The translations under genes were made by a program, and so were the position numbers. The notes below the pieces were generated by a model. It was given only the letters and a program-made list of their open reading frames with translations, had not been told where the DNA came from and did not search any database. A stretch of DNA of 64,000 nt from Bugula neritina. Lineage: Eukaryota; Bryozoa; Gymnolaemata; Cheilostomatida; Bugulidae. Positions 37,345-51,400 of the stretch are shown piece by piece; the first letter of the stretch is position 1, and every line of letters starts with the position of its first letter. Location of the stretch: the NCBI GenBank assembly GCA_964035545.1, contig OZ037767.1:3418680-3482679 (forward strand). Direction: 5' to 3'.

Positions 37345-40300
37345 ATGACCGGACACATATTTGGTAGAGAGAGGTTAGTTTTATTACTGTTAGAGTTTAT
37401 TATACTTATAGACGTGACTATCTACAAAATCAAATAAAAAGAGTTTTTTATAAGCTCAGCTCAGCTGTTACATAAACGTGCTTTTACAGTTATAGCTTTT
37501 AAACTTTCACTGTTATTTGTACTAGTCCTATTGTTTTTACTTTATTTTTACACATCAAGTATTATATTATATTAATTATAAGTCATTACTTTTGAGCCTC
37601 TAATCTATTTTGATTTAAAAATTCAAAAGTGCAAACTTTAGCATATAGCTTTGCTAACTTTATAACTTTCGTCTGCAGTAAATTGTAGAATGTCAATGCT
37701 AGGCCGGCATTCATTCTACTAAGAGTTAACCAAACAGCTACGTTGCATAGTTTTCAAGTGGGCAGCTTTTTTAAGAACTGGAACAAAGTGTGCTGTTTCT
37801 ATGCCACTTGTCCTTGAATTTGTATAACTGTACATGTTTGTATAAACAGAGGGAAATGGGTTAAACAATACATGAATGAAAAGTAGGCCATCCTACACCC
37901 CAACTCTATTTTTCTCACAACTTTTACCTAGCAATCAAATTCTTATCAGACATTGCTGAATGAAAACAAGACTTATCTCTACTTTGCACCAATTAAATGT
38001 ACCATCCAAATTTTCGTTACTCTTCAACATAGCACATAACAAGAATATTTTTCCTACAGCTGCGAGTATCATAAATAATTGACAATACAATAAATCAAGC
38101 CACAAGAAATAATTTAATTGAAAGTTGAGATGGATTGTCAAGTTGGTGATAGATGACTCCACTTTTTCATTTTTTTGCAAAGTAGCTGTGCGAATGGCAG
38201 AACAAAGCCTGAGAATGTATTAGCAACTCTTTATTAGTCTGTATATAGTTCTAAAGGGGTTGACTTTAACAGAATTTCAAGTTAATTATATCTTTACTTT
38301 GATTGCTAATCTATAGCATAGCTGAAAAATTCAGCAAATAGTTGCGGTCACTTAGTGTGGCTTGATAAATGCGAAGTAACTGATGCTTTGTGGTTTGGCT
38401 ATCTAGCAGTAATAGCGAGTAGATGTATATCCCATTAGTTACTGACTTATCACTTCTGATTAGAAGGTAAAAGCTATATTTTAAGCTGCATGCTGTTAGA
38501 TAGTTTGAATGGCTCCCTCATCATCCAAACATCAAATCAACTTATAAGCCGAATACAGAGTTTTTCCCCACAAGTAGAAAAACAGGCCGTGCGAATTGTC
38601 TAGCAACAAAACAATGTCTGTTGCTGAAACTATTTTTAGTTCAACAGTTTATCAGAATGATTTACCTCTCAACTGATTACTTTTATTGTTTCCTTTATAG
38701 ATAAAGAATTATTTTTATCACAAATATATTTTATCGAAAGACTAAACTTGAATATCGTCATTTTAAAAATAAAATGCTGTATTTTAAATTGAAGTAATTA
38801 ATCTGTTTTGTTGCAACTTGTTATCTAGTTTGTATGCTATAGTTAGAATTACAAGGAGCTGTTGATGCATCAATGAGTGCAAAAAATAGAGTCATTTTGT
38901 GATTTACACATAACATTATGTTTTACTTATAATTATTTTATCTATTCTATTCTGATGTTGAGTCAATCGACAACTTTTATCTCGTCTCCACATGAGGGTA
39001 TCACAACTGCCAAGTGCTGTCGTCTGATCATATTACAGGCTCATGCGCATTCATTCAATTGACATGAATTTTAGATCAATAATTAAACATGCAAATTAAG
39101 TAAATTTAATGCATACTTCGTATTTTCCATAAATTATTGTTGTCAAAATTTGTCACCCAGATACTAAGCTGTAAACTTATCAATCTCGCTGTCAACGGCT
39201 GTGAAAAAACTTGACTAAAATCTTATCTGACAAGCTTTTTCTGCATGAGTTGACCTAGTTGCTGTAATTTTAGAGAACCAAAGGCCAGCGGAAGTGGCAA
39301 AAGAAGTAAAAGAGGGATAGTCAATATGGAGTACGATCTTACTGCACGGCAGAAGGAAATTCTAGAAAAGGTGAGTCAGTTTGCTGTCTTTTTACCTTGA
39401 CGATGGAGGTGAAGGCCAAATTTGGACATAGTTGAAGCATTTGTCAATTGTGGCAGTCATGAAGTCACTGCAAAATAATTTAGCCATGGCTAGTTGGATG
39501 AAAAAGTAAAAACTAGCTTACATGACTCCTTGTAACTTTTGCATTGATTAGTCAGCACCTGTGAACAAGAGAAAGCAACTCCTTTTACTGAATAAATAGT
39601 ATGCGTTATCCACAAGTGTTAAAATAAGTTTGAGTAGGTTTGCCCAACACTAACTTTGACAGGAAAACAAGTAATGTGAACTGATAGGTTTAGCTGTTTT
39701 GGGAATAGGAAATTAATGCAGGCCAAATACATGTAAAATATTATACTGATAAGTATGTAGCTACTTGGTTCTATAGAAAAGCATTATTCCAGATCCATAG
39801 ACCAGAATGCTTAGCTGACCCTATTAGAGGCAGCATAATACATTCAGTGTAGTGCAAGCCATTAATGACATGGTTTTTATTTCTGTATTTCAGTTTACTG
39901 AGCGTGTAGCAGATATAAGCAAAAGTGACTGGGACAGCCATTATTTAACCAAATGGCTGTATGGTGAGTATACTTTGCATTTATATCTTCTTCCAAAATA
40001 TCCTCAATAAAATCGAAGGCTTGAGAGAATTAAAAAATTAAAGAAAATATTGGAAACTTCTAATTAAAAGTAGTGTATTTCAAAGTTGAATACTGATAAA
40101 CTAGTGCACAGGCGTATGAAAGTTATTTTATTTGACTTTTACAAATCAATGTATACTTATAGCTTGATGAATGTTGTTCTCACATTTGCCTGTCTGCATG
40201 TCTAGCATCATCGTCATTAAGTATTTAGAGTAAGAATGTAATATGCTGGCTGTAATTATGTTGACCAAATGAGTAGCAATTAGAACTCACCGGGCTAAGT

Positions 40301-43300
40301 AAAAGGTGTAATAAAAACATGTTTTAATGCTGATGTTGAGTGTTATAAATGTCAAACTATACTACACTTCTCTGTCATCAGCTTGCCTCAGCCTCTAATC
40401 AATACTCTACATTGATGTCTAACACTTTATGCAAATATTTGTTTACAGCAAGGAACTTTGACATCGTAAAAGCAGAAGAAATGCTTAGGGCTGTGAGTAT
40501 ACTATATATAATAAATATTAAAAAATTCCTGACACAATTCAATGAAGCATGTCTTTCAGCGTCTGCGAAATGATTGTGGATGCTGCTTTGTTAAATAGAG
40601 ATATTTACTCGTATGAACACCTTGTTTAGCCGTTTATTTTATGTTTTCTAGAACTGAACTAGCTATATTATGTCAATTTGTTGCATCTAGAGTGTAAAGT
40701 ACAGAGAGAAAATGCGAATCGATCATATCTTAGAAGAATATGAAGTACCAGAGGTTCTAGGGAAGTATCTCATTGGTGGAATGTGTGGAAGAGACAAAGA
40801 AGGTCTACCAATCAGAATAGAGCCTTTCGGTAAGAAATAAATGATGGATCCAGCCATCCGCATTCTGTTTAAACTCTCAGCTAATGTTCTTTGAAAGTGT
40901 TTTTCAAGCAAACCGATGCAGGTTTTAATTTTATGCCACTACAGACCCTTTTGCGACAATCTATTATTGAGTAACATTTTCCCTCTTCTATAGCAAAAGT
41001 AGAAATGTTTTTATTTTAACCTAAAATAAACATGAAAACAGCACCAGTTAATAATTTCTGGAGGGATGTCAAAAGTGATAGATAGCCATACAATCATACG
41101 CCAGCTATGTGGGTTTGTCATGGGAATAGTATTCATCATTATGTAAATAAAATTTATTTTTGGCTGTTGCTCAATAAATTGTTAAACTCAGATGAGATAT
41201 TTTCCGACCAAACTAAAAAGAGTTGGCAGAACATGCTTTGTACTCTTGTTTGGCAATTTTTTAATAAAATATGTTCTCATTGTTCATTGTTATTTTTGAC
41301 TGAAATTTAAATGATCATAACATTTTTTATATTATTATAAAACTCCTATCTATAAAATGCAAAAAATAAGGTACCCTGACATATACATAATATTGACAAA
41401 AAAAGCCAGAAATTTCACAATCTTGCTGAGATGAATCTAGAGCTCAAAAGTTGTAAAAGTTTCCATGAACTCTGTGAGATTGAAGTTACTGCATATCAGC
41501 ACATAGTCATCTTCCAGATCAACATCAGGGTATCTTTTGATCCGCCTTCTACCCTGGTAATTCTCACATGAAAGGCAGCATGTTTGCTGTATTAGATTCT
41601 TGCAACGTGGCATCATCGGCCATGGCACCTTTTGCTTTTGTAGTTTATGGATAAAAACATTTTTTGTTGCAAGAGCGTTTAGTTATTGATCGCAACGACA
41701 ACATTTATTGTGCAATGAAAACTATTACCCAGCAAGAATTTGTTTTTAAGAAGAAATTGCTCATCCAGATTAAAATTTTTATTGTTGGTTTTCTTTAGAA
41801 GAATTGCTATTTCAAAAACAGTTTTTCATTAGAGAAAATCAAAGTTTTTAAAATGAAATTTATTGAATTTCAAAGTAAGTTAGTTTATATGTTTGCTGTT
41901 CATTAAAGTTATAACAATGGCAAGTCATAGTTAACATTGACCTTGACATTGATGGTATTTCTTGTGTCTATCAGACAGACTCATGACCTACACAACAGCT
42001 TGTATGACCTGCTGCATCTACTGCACAAGGTCGTGCCTCTGTACCTATCACTGTGCTTACCTATAGACCTACTTATTTTCTTTGATTGGTGATAGAGAAG
42101 TTCGTTCTTATGACTCAATATGTTTCTATTTGCAGGCAACTTAGACATGAAAGGAATCATGAAATCGGTTAAAAAGACAGATTTAGAAAAGATTGCCATA
42201 AGGAACTGTGAACAGTTATTAAGAGAGTGCCAGTATCAGTCTAAAGTTGTAAGTAACACCGACCCCACTTTATCTTGCTTTTGAATATGAAGTGCAGATG
42301 TCTAAAAAATCAATGATATATAGAAAAAAACTGCCATAATAAGCTCAGTTTTATTTAGGCAACATTATTTTGCACCATAAATATACTGCAAATTAGTTCC
42401 CAGATGTTACCCAAACCTACTTACTTTGCTCCAAATAAAAAGATTGCAATGCTCTCCTTTACTTATTGCTGAAAACTCCATGTTTCTAGATTTTCTGCAG
42501 AAAAAAATGTCAAAAGAACAGTTGCTGCGTTACTTAGTCCAAAACCTTGATTTAGCAACCAAGTTGAATAACTTTGTGTCTCGCTATCATATATCACTAC
42601 TTCCCACTCTCTCATACCACTCTAACTCACAGTTTATCACTGTTTCTCACTACATCTTACAATTTCTCACTCTCATACTGTTTCCCATTTTTTTCTCACT
42701 GTTGGTCACTATATCTCACAGTTTCTCATTGTTTCTCACTGCATCTCACAGTATCTCACTGTATCTCACAATTTCCCTCTCTATCTCTTTTCTTCTCATT
42801 AGTTCATCACTAATCAACATAAACTTACCCATGTCTGGTTTTTATATTACCTAATATATACCAATTGGTTCTGTAGCACACTTTTCTATGTGTATTTATA
42901 TGTGCTACTCATTAAGTTCCCTGCCTGTCAGCCACCAAATATTTGCAGCAGACAGTAGAATTGGCCTGTACTAGTTTTAACCTGCACTAGTTGTGTCACC
43001 TTGGACAAGTACAGGTGCATCATGAACTGCACTATGTTATTAGTGGCACTTCACTCTACCCCAGGCAATGACCTTTTGTAGCAAGACAAGCGGATTGACG
43101 GATATACACTGATATTTGACATGGCAAACTTCAGCAGGAAAATGCTGTGGAGACCAGGTTTAAGTGTCTACATTGCCAATGCGGAAATTCTTCAAAATAA
43201 TTACCCTGAAATGCAGAAGAGAATGTTCATCATCAATGGTAACTTTATATATTCTATCTGTTATATTTTATAATAAAATAGCGGAAGTGTTTTTATCAAG

Positions 43301-46300
43301 TTTTATTGGCTTTTAGCCAGGTTTAATTGGCACCACTTTCCTCCTAGCAAGACGTGGCTAATTTTGCTACAGTTGCTTTAATCTGCCTCAACTTTTTTAG
43401 CACCAAAAGTCTTTCCTATTTTGTGGAAGCTGGCACAGCCAATAATCAGTGAAAATACAAAAAGAAAAATGAAGGTGTTGGGAAAGAACTACAAGGAAGA
43501 ACTTCTGAAATACATAGATGAAGATCAGTTACCAGTATTTTTGGGCGGCACCATGACTGGACCCAATGGAGACCCTCTGTGTGCACACAAAGTATAGTAG
43601 CCTTACACCCTCTCCTGTAACAAATGCCGCCCAACTGACTGGCAAAATATTTTTGCCTACCAGCATTTTTCACCATCTAGTTTGAGCTCCACCACAATCT
43701 AAAATCTCAGGCTACCCTCATATTGATTCGCGGGGTTTGGACACAACAAATAGATTTGACATGTTTTTAACATCAATTTTTCTTTCCTATTTGGCAATTT
43801 GGTTTCACACTTAAGTTATATGAGGTGTTGATGTTATGAATTCAAAGTAAAGAATCATTACTCCAACCAACCTTACAGATCTAAGAAACATGAAACAAGT
43901 TCTGTTTACCACTATAAAAATTTAGTAATGGGTGGCATCCAATATGACTCATAAAATATTGCTAAAAGCAGCACCGAGGTAGAGGTGACGAAGTACTCCA
44001 AACCCTCAACTCTAAACTCAAGATCTCCAAACCAATAAACTCAGTGATCACCACCTGGTGCTGCTTCAATCATTTTTCTAACTCATTTGGAAGATTTACA
44101 AGACTAACCAGTATTTTTTGTACCAAACAGGTTCTATGGTTATTGCTGTGAGTATAATAACTGACAGTTACTAATAATAGTTGTGAGCCAGCCCTCATCT
44201 ACCCAGTTTATATCTCTATTCTTAGATTTGCCATGGAGGTGAAGTACCAGAGAGCTATTATCTAGATGATTCTGTGGCTAGCAAAACGGCCGATCGAGCA
44301 ACTATCTCGCCAGGAAATGATCTAAAAATAGAATGCGAGATAGAAAGTCCCGGTAGCATTCTAAGGTATTGTTCGTACATTAACCTATGTTTAAAATGTT
44401 CTTTCACCTGACCAATACAGCACTAATCAGCAGCTAAAACATATCCAGTTGTTGAAAAAATAAATGATTACCCACTTTCAAATGCTTTGAGCAATTATAA
44501 AAAGTGTTTAGAGCTTATGTCTTCAATATTTTCTTTGTTTAATACTGCATGGACAGCTACTTATGACATGGTAATGTCAACTTTATTTTGTGCTCTAATA
44601 TTGTGTTGAAAAATTGAAACAAAAAGCTGTTCATTTTCTAGTTGGAATTTCAAAACTGAGCACAAAGACATAGGATTTGGTATTACTGTCAAGCCCGAAG
44701 GAAGTACAAAAGAGAAAGAAATTATTCCAGTTTCAAGAGTTGATTCACAGGTTCTTGAACAAGATGGCAACATCATCTGTGAACAGGCTGGAAAATGTAA
44801 GTGCATCATGAGATAATCTTGTTAATAATCTCAACCCGATTGTTTTCAATAAATGTTTAGAGTAGAAGTCAAGCATTTTGTTTAGCTTTATTTCTTTACT
44901 GTGTGGCTTGCTGTGCTTTTCATTACCAGCTTTGCTATTTAAAGCTTTTCCTCAGAGAAAAGACTACCATGCTAGCAAATTACTGTTTCTGTTGTGCTGA
45001 GTTATCTTCTCCTGAAAGCTTACTAGATTTCGAAGTTATCTTCTCATAAAAACGGATGCTCACTTATTTTGTAATTTCCTTCTTTTTGCATGCTGGGATT
45101 GATTTAATGTCAAACTTTACTTAAGGTATGGATTTCACAAAATCTCAATTCAATGTACTGCATGTGCTCAAGAGACGAAAAACATTTTATTACTTCAAAT
45201 GACAAAATTGATGGATTTACATAAAAGATATGCTAAAAATAATCGAATATCACTGCACTTTGAATATCTGTAATAAATCTTAAAAATAAAATGTTTGCAG
45301 TCTCATCTAATAGTTGCTAAGTTTTCACTAAACTATCCAAATGCATGCCTTTAGTTTCCAACTCTGAAGAAAGCCAGCATTGTAAATCAAATGCACCGGT
45401 GAATCACAGGCCGTGTCTAGTCATGTGACACACCACTGAGGTAACTGATGCAGCGCCCCCTGTTGCTAGATAGACTCGTAGATGTAGATAGACGTAGTAT
45501 TTAGCCTATGTTCCATGTTTGCAAACTCTATAGCTGTGTAGAGTTTGATAACTCCTTCTTTCCTACCAGTGTGGCTTCTAGTTTCTGATATTCTCTGTGG
45601 CAACATTGTCTACTCTACCTGACAGACTGCATATATTAGCAAGGTCTTCATGTTTTAACACTCTGTACTATTGTAAAACTATCTACAAAACAAATACATT
45701 TGCTTGGCAGAAATAATTCTCTATTAAGGCTGGTTTTGCTAAAGTTTACAAACAAAATTTCTAAAAATGTAAAAAGTGTTTTCGATTGAAAATTTATAAT
45801 TTATAAATCGTTTAAAATATTGGTTTGTTACTTAAAAAAGAGGACATCAACATCTTTTAAACGCATGTTTTCTTGGAAAACTTCAGTTCTATTTATTTTA
45901 CGTAAAAAAAATTTATTGCATCAGTTGGTTGAAAACTTTGTCAAAAGAATTCTAGGACATGACTGATAATCACAGATAAATTTTATTACATGAAATCTGC
46001 TGTGGTGTTTGAACTCTAGCTCCACCAGTGATAAGACAAATAACTCCTTTATTGAGTAGCCTATTGATTTGCAAAGCTTTAACATATTATTAGAAGTGTC
46101 TTTTCAAAGAGTGTGTCTGTATGTAATGCAGTATAAATGTTGTATGTTATATGTTTTGCTATTTCTAATACTTTGAGCCTGCTATCACACATTATGATTG
46201 AATTCTATCAAAGTGAGGTGAGATGAAGTTTATATGATTTTAGAGCATTATCAACAATTAATATTCTTCATGAAATTGCCATAAAATACTTACTGCTCGA

Positions 46301-46733
46301 TCAAATATGTCGCTCCAACTTGTAAATTAAATCTTAAAATGCATTTGTTTTCATTATTTTCAAATCCTAAATATTATTATATTTTTATTCAATTTATTAT
46401 TTATATTTGGCTCAACATAAATTAAAAGGAGATCTCACCTTTCTCAGCTAACAAACTTTCCGATTACGTTGCAAAATAGTTTTCATATTCATAAATGTGA
46501 AGTATATATTACATTTATCATCTTATACCTGTAAACAACTTCATGCATGTGACAATAAAATCTAGTGACGTCATGTGAGATTCAGAAAATCATGCATCGC
46601 ATACTTTATTTCTTCAGATTACTTGATATTCGACAATAGCTACAGCTGGGCTGTTGCAAAGACATTGTACTATGAGATAGATGTCTACACAGATGACGAT
46701 TCAAGTCCCGCAGTCGATGCTACTTCCTCCTAA
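37345..46733 (+). CDS. SEC14-like lipid-transfer protein (CRAL-TRIO plus GOLD), SEC14L2-like
   Basis: Exons: 37345-37373, 39274-39370, 39894-39963, 40449-40492, 40691-40829, 42136-42248, 43082-43238, 43401-43591, 44226-44365, 44642-44796 and 46618-46733, giving 416 aa. The family binds hydrophobic ligands (tocopherols, squalene, phosphoinositides) in the cytosol. In order: a CRAL-TRIO N-terminal helical region (LTARQKEILEKFTERV; LTKWLYARNFDIVKAEEMLR), the lipid-binding domain (YLIGGMCGRDKEGLPIRIEP, TLIFDMANFSRKMLW, FIINAPKVFPILWKLAQPII, LPVFLGGTMTGPNGDP), then a C-terminal GOLD domain (ISPGNDLKIECEIESPGSIL, DIGFGITVKPEG, YYLIFDNSYSWAVAKTLYYE). SEC14L2 has 403 aa. The first exon is inferred: MTGHIFGRERE joins in frame to 39274 and adds 27 basic residues. 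If it is untranslated, the start is the ATG at 39326 (389 aa). The C-terminal tail is short and acidic. Confidence 0.9.
42590..42790. repeat. TCTCAC-rich low-complexity tract
   Basis: Irregular repeats of TCTCACT(G/A)T and TTTCTCAC in an intron of the SEC14-like gene, pyrimidine-rich on the + strand. ORFs over it (Ser/Leu/Phe/Thr-rich) are artefacts. Confidence 0.7.
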
Positions 46734-47979
46734 ATGACTGACATTAAACTACCCCTCGCTCATCATAAGTTGCTGATGTGAGCTTATATTACAAGTTAAT
46801 TGCTAAAGTTTTTGCCCAAAGGGAAGATTGAAAATTTTTGTATGAGTCTTAAAAGCAATTGCAAATATAATTTTGCTACTGTGGCTGGCTAATTCTAAAA
46901 AACAATAGAAAGCTTCCTATTGGCTAATGTTAATATAGAAATATTATATGATGTGTGTTTATTATTCTAGTCTAAGTTCTTTATTATATTGTTAAGAAAA
47001 GCTTATTGAAGCTAATATTATTCTCATAGAAAGATTTATAAACAACTAGGGAGAGGTTGTATATCGTTGAACATACAATATACAGTTTAACCTTGACAAG
47101 TTGTCTCCTCTGGCTTACCTATGACACAACGTGATGAAAATGTTATTTCAAGTTGTGTGCGTCAGCTTTAATTTCAGAAAGAAAATTATATATTTATACG
47201 CTAAAATTATCAATTTTTTTAATGCTATTATTTTGTTACGTATATAAACTTAAAAGACATAATGGCATGACTTAAGTTTCTTGTTTTCTAATATGTACAA
47301 ATTATTATGTGTTTTTTGTTGATTGTAAATAATATTCATGCAATAAAATTTATAAACATTAACACAAGTTTAAATAATTTGATTTTGGTTCAAAAGCAGG
47401 TTGCACAACTTGCTGAAAGCATCTATTTATCTAAAATTTTAACCACAAACAAGCTCTTGGGATGCATGTTAAGTTACTATACTGCAATATTTTAAATATT
47501 TAAGCAATTTAGGCTCTTGAATCTTTTCCTAATTCGAAATAAAGAGCAGAAAATATTAGTCAATCAGACTAAAATGAAAATTCTACAAGCTGACAAAGTA
47601 AATATATATTTATAAAACTTTATTCTTTTTGAAAAAGGGCCGAGTACTGAAAAATCATTTCCAATCTGCACTAAACTAATTAAAACATTAAAAACAATAA
47701 TTTACCAGACAATTACGCTTTTTATTATATTTAAAGATTATAACATAGCATATTATAATATATAAAATGCAAGAAAACATAATAAAATATACTATATAGA
47801 ATATAGATTATAGAATAATATAATGAAAGGTAGGGGTCACTCAATAAAGTTTATAATACAAGTTTGCAAATATTTTAGAATAGGTCAAGCGGAGTTCAAA
47901 CATTCTAGATTATGTGCGAGTCAGAATTTTCAAAATTCACTGAACAAGTTTAATAATTTATAAAAAGTTTGCCCATAAG
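46734..47979. other. Convergent spacer, SEC14-like gene / sulfotransferase A
   Basis: The 3' ends of two convergent genes face each other across about 1.2 kb of AT-rich sequence. Possible + strand polyadenylation signals are AATAAA at 47342 and 47538. No gene is seen. Confidence 0.5.
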
Positions 47980-50900
47980 TTAACAGTAAGTGAAAGGGAT
48001 CTCTCTACTCAGCGGCCACTTGGCTAGAAACTCATCAAACTTCTCATTCTCAGCTACAGTCAGATGGTTCTTCCAGTCTCCTATCTTACCTAATAAATCA
48101 TTATAAGTAACTTCAATTCCTTAACTAAATTAGCCAGTTTTTGTTAAAACTGTTGCATATGTGTAAATAACCAAAATTTGTAAAGCAAATTAATGCAATT
48201 GAAGTTTTTATGAATTCTTCTATTTTACGTGCTTTTTTATATTATATCCAAATTGTAAATTGTACCGCCGGTTTTTGAAAAAAAAACCTACCGACTATGT
48301 AAAATATGCAATGGGTTTTTGAAAAGCATGCAGTAGGCACGCTAACTACTAATAAATTTAAAAAATATTTTATATGACAATTAGGCCTAGATGTTGCAAA
48401 GCTTTCGATTGTACGAAAGCTTCCAAAAGTGCTCCTTTTGGTTTATAAAAAAAATATTTGACATGTATAATGACATCTATCGTGCTAATAACTATCATAC
48501 CTTTTCTGTAAATCTTCTGATGTACATCCCCTAACTGCTTCTGGTTGTTATTTGCCAAAAGACTAAACTGAAAGAATATAAAATAGATTATGTAGAAATC
48601 TATTATAACCGCAAGCTCAAGATAGTATATATTATTGTAACAGGGAGTTGTCTTTTTTTTATAAAATCTTAAATATTATGAAACTTTGAAATACCATGTT
48701 CTGTAGACTTATTTCCCCCTACACATATTGAGTGTCATTGAGATAGTAGTTTATACAAATTTCAGTTTATAAAATTTAGAATTAAAAACATTTCCTAAAT
48801 GAAAAACAGTTTTTTATATAAACTGCATTTCTGACCAATTTTAATCCAACCCATTAGTGAACCATTGGAAGTGAGAGTTTCCAGTTAGAAAAATAAAAAA
48901 AATATCTAATATAAAAGATAAAAGCTGAAACAGTTTTAAAAATTCAAAAAATATATAGCTGACAATTTACTGAATTTTGATGCCTATGTCCAAATTTAAA
49001 TTTATTTTTAATGTATAATATACCTGCTGCTTGAGCTCTGGTTTATAAGGTTCAGAAACTTTCTTCTCTTTCATTTTATCAAACTGCGTAGCTGAGGCTA
49101 TACGTTCAATCAGCTCTGCACTCCTCCCTGTTCCCATAAACTCATTGACTCTGTGAATACTGGATACTGGATCCTATATTTGTAAACATTTTTCAAAGCT
49201 GCTCATAAAGTTGTTAATTTTTTCACGAAATTCAATCTTGACAGTACATCATACAAGTTTTATGCTTAATAGGCTAGTACATTAAGTGACACTTTAGTAG
49301 TGGTAAATTAGGTACTCTAAACTTCTACATATATAAGCTCATCACCAACATTTATCAGATCTTCAAAGAACACCAGCAGAACATTTGGTTCATTTCTGAG
49401 ACTCCACATGTACTCAATATAGTCAAAGTATCTTCCATATGGCATGTCTTTGTCTTCTAGAAACATCTCCAACATTGCAGAGGGAGTTAGCTTTGAAGCA
49501 AAATCTTTTAATACTGGTAAATTGCCTTGCTAAAATATGATTCATAGGAAAGTTTGTAATGGCAAATAAAAATCAAATGGGAGGATGATTTCAAAATGAC
49601 TAAATCAAATTTCGTTGATATTTTAGCAAATCTTCATGATAAATAAAAAACACAAGAATTAAGTCAACTTTCAATACTGTACAATAAAAACTATTTCAGC
49701 ACTATACAAATTTTAAGTTTACAGGTGACAAAACAGAAGAAAATGAAAATTAAAATTTATCTTTTCTTTTAAAACTCACACAGAGTAATGCAAAAGGCTG
49801 CAACATATACATTAGGAGTAATCAAGTTATTATTGATGCAATCCTTATCTTTTTGAATTTTACTTTATGCAACTAATACACATCTCAGCACAACATAAAG
49901 AACTTACAACATTCTTTTTGTGGTAGTAATAGGAGATAGCTGTATCTTTAGGATTTCTAATCACTGGAAAATTAAAATGCTTGTAAACTTAGAAAGAAGG
50001 GTGTTGAGCAAGGTCTCGCCACAAAAATGGTTTTGGTACAGACTCAGAAGAAGTTTTTTAATAAATCTCTCACATTTATTAGTTTTCTTCTAAATCGTAA
50101 AAACTACAATGAACATATAAAGTATACATAATGCGGTGTGTTGAAACTCATATAATACATTTGTTAAAATACCAGCAAACATTAGGATATAATATTAAAA
50201 AGCAGTAAAACTGTAATAAAAGACATAAAGCATGATAATGTTAAAAATAGCAAAGAACAATAATAAATGAAAATACCTTTAAAATATGTTTAAATTTTAG
50301 CTCTTTATGAGTATTACTTTGTCACTTAACTTAAACAAAATAAGTAGCTCAGCTTAGGCTACATGAGTGACTGTCTTTTTGGGGTTTCAATGCTGCCTCA
50401 AATACCAGGGCAATCACCAAGAAAAGGTAATTAAATCTAAAATTAGTTACAATCAGGGTCAGCTAGCTATGGGGGCACATGTAATGACCTCACAAAGGAA
50501 GATAAACCGGTTCCTGTCAAAACCATAGAAGCTGATTTCAAACAAAGGTAGTGGTTAAGTTTTATCTATTATAAGGCAGCTGACTGCTGCAAAGGAGAAT
50601 GAACTATCTAATAAAACAACAAATATCTTTTTAAAGCTAAAAATAAAAGTTCAACACTCTAGTGGCATTTGTAACAAAGGCCATCATGCTAATTCTTTGT
50701 TTAATTCTTTACAAAGGGTATAAAAATACATCATGTTAAGTTGTTTGCAATTTCAAAATGTGCAAAAAAATTTAATATGCAAATCTACAACTGTTTGTGA
50801 TTACTTAATATTAATGCTGAAGAAGCTAGTTATTTGTAAGGACATCTGCCATTTCCCAAGATTGCAATTGGAGAGTCACAATAATTTTGAAAGTAACGCT

Positions 50901-51400
50901 TTCAAAAGACTCGCAGCTTACCTACGACAGTTTTCCTTCCTCTAAAGGCTGTTGGTAAGACATCTAGTCTATAGTGAGTATTGAGAACTCTTGGAGATGG
51001 AAACACAGCTTCAGTTTTTTTCAAAGGAAACAAATCTATCATGCAGGCTTCCTTAGGGTCAGTGATATAATCCGCTGATCCTTGTAACAGCATCATCATA
51101 ATCTCCCACATGAAATGAGTACCTGAAATATGTTCCTGTTTCACTACTAAATGCGTTAAGATTTTGGTAAACTCAAATTGTCTTTCCTTTATTGACTACC
51201 AAAGTTGTCTTACCATTTTTAGGAAAACCAGTCATAAGAAAATCTTTGTCATTCCACGAGTACTCCTTCAGGTCTTTCAGAACCTCTTCAAACAGATCTT
51301 TGGCATGGAGCATAGCTGGTACTTGTACTTTACCATCATCACTAGTCAGGTAGCAGCCAGTCTTAGAGCCAGCGAGGGGGTGATCAGAAACTAACGCCAT
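47980..51400 (-). CDS. Cytosolic sulfotransferase, tandem copy A
   Basis: Seven exons: 51214-51400, 50922-51122, 49908-49963, 49350-49529, 49024-49173, 48501-48567 and 47980-48089. They sum to 951 bp, 316 aa. It transfers sulfate from PAPS to hydroxyl or amino acceptors; there is no signal peptide or membrane segment, so it acts in the cytosol. PAPS-binding loop FPKNGTHFMW (Lys61), catalytic His in SPRVLNTHYRLDVLP (His112), the 3'-phosphate site RNPKDTAISYYY (Arg132, Ser140), FFEDL, then RKGKIGDWKNHLTVAENE, which holds both the PAPS-binding GxxGxxK and the KxxxTVxxxE dimer motif. All key residues are intact. Exon 4 uses a weak GTTGGT donor where copies B and C have GTTAGT. A TTTTAGCAG acceptor nine bases before the ATG implies a 5' UTR intron. 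Substrate cannot be read from sequence. Confidence 0.95.

Noticed and set aside
42426-42854. 142-codon Ser/Leu/Phe-rich + ORF
   Set aside because: Lies in an intron of the SEC14-like gene and is mostly translation of the TCTCAC low-complexity tract.
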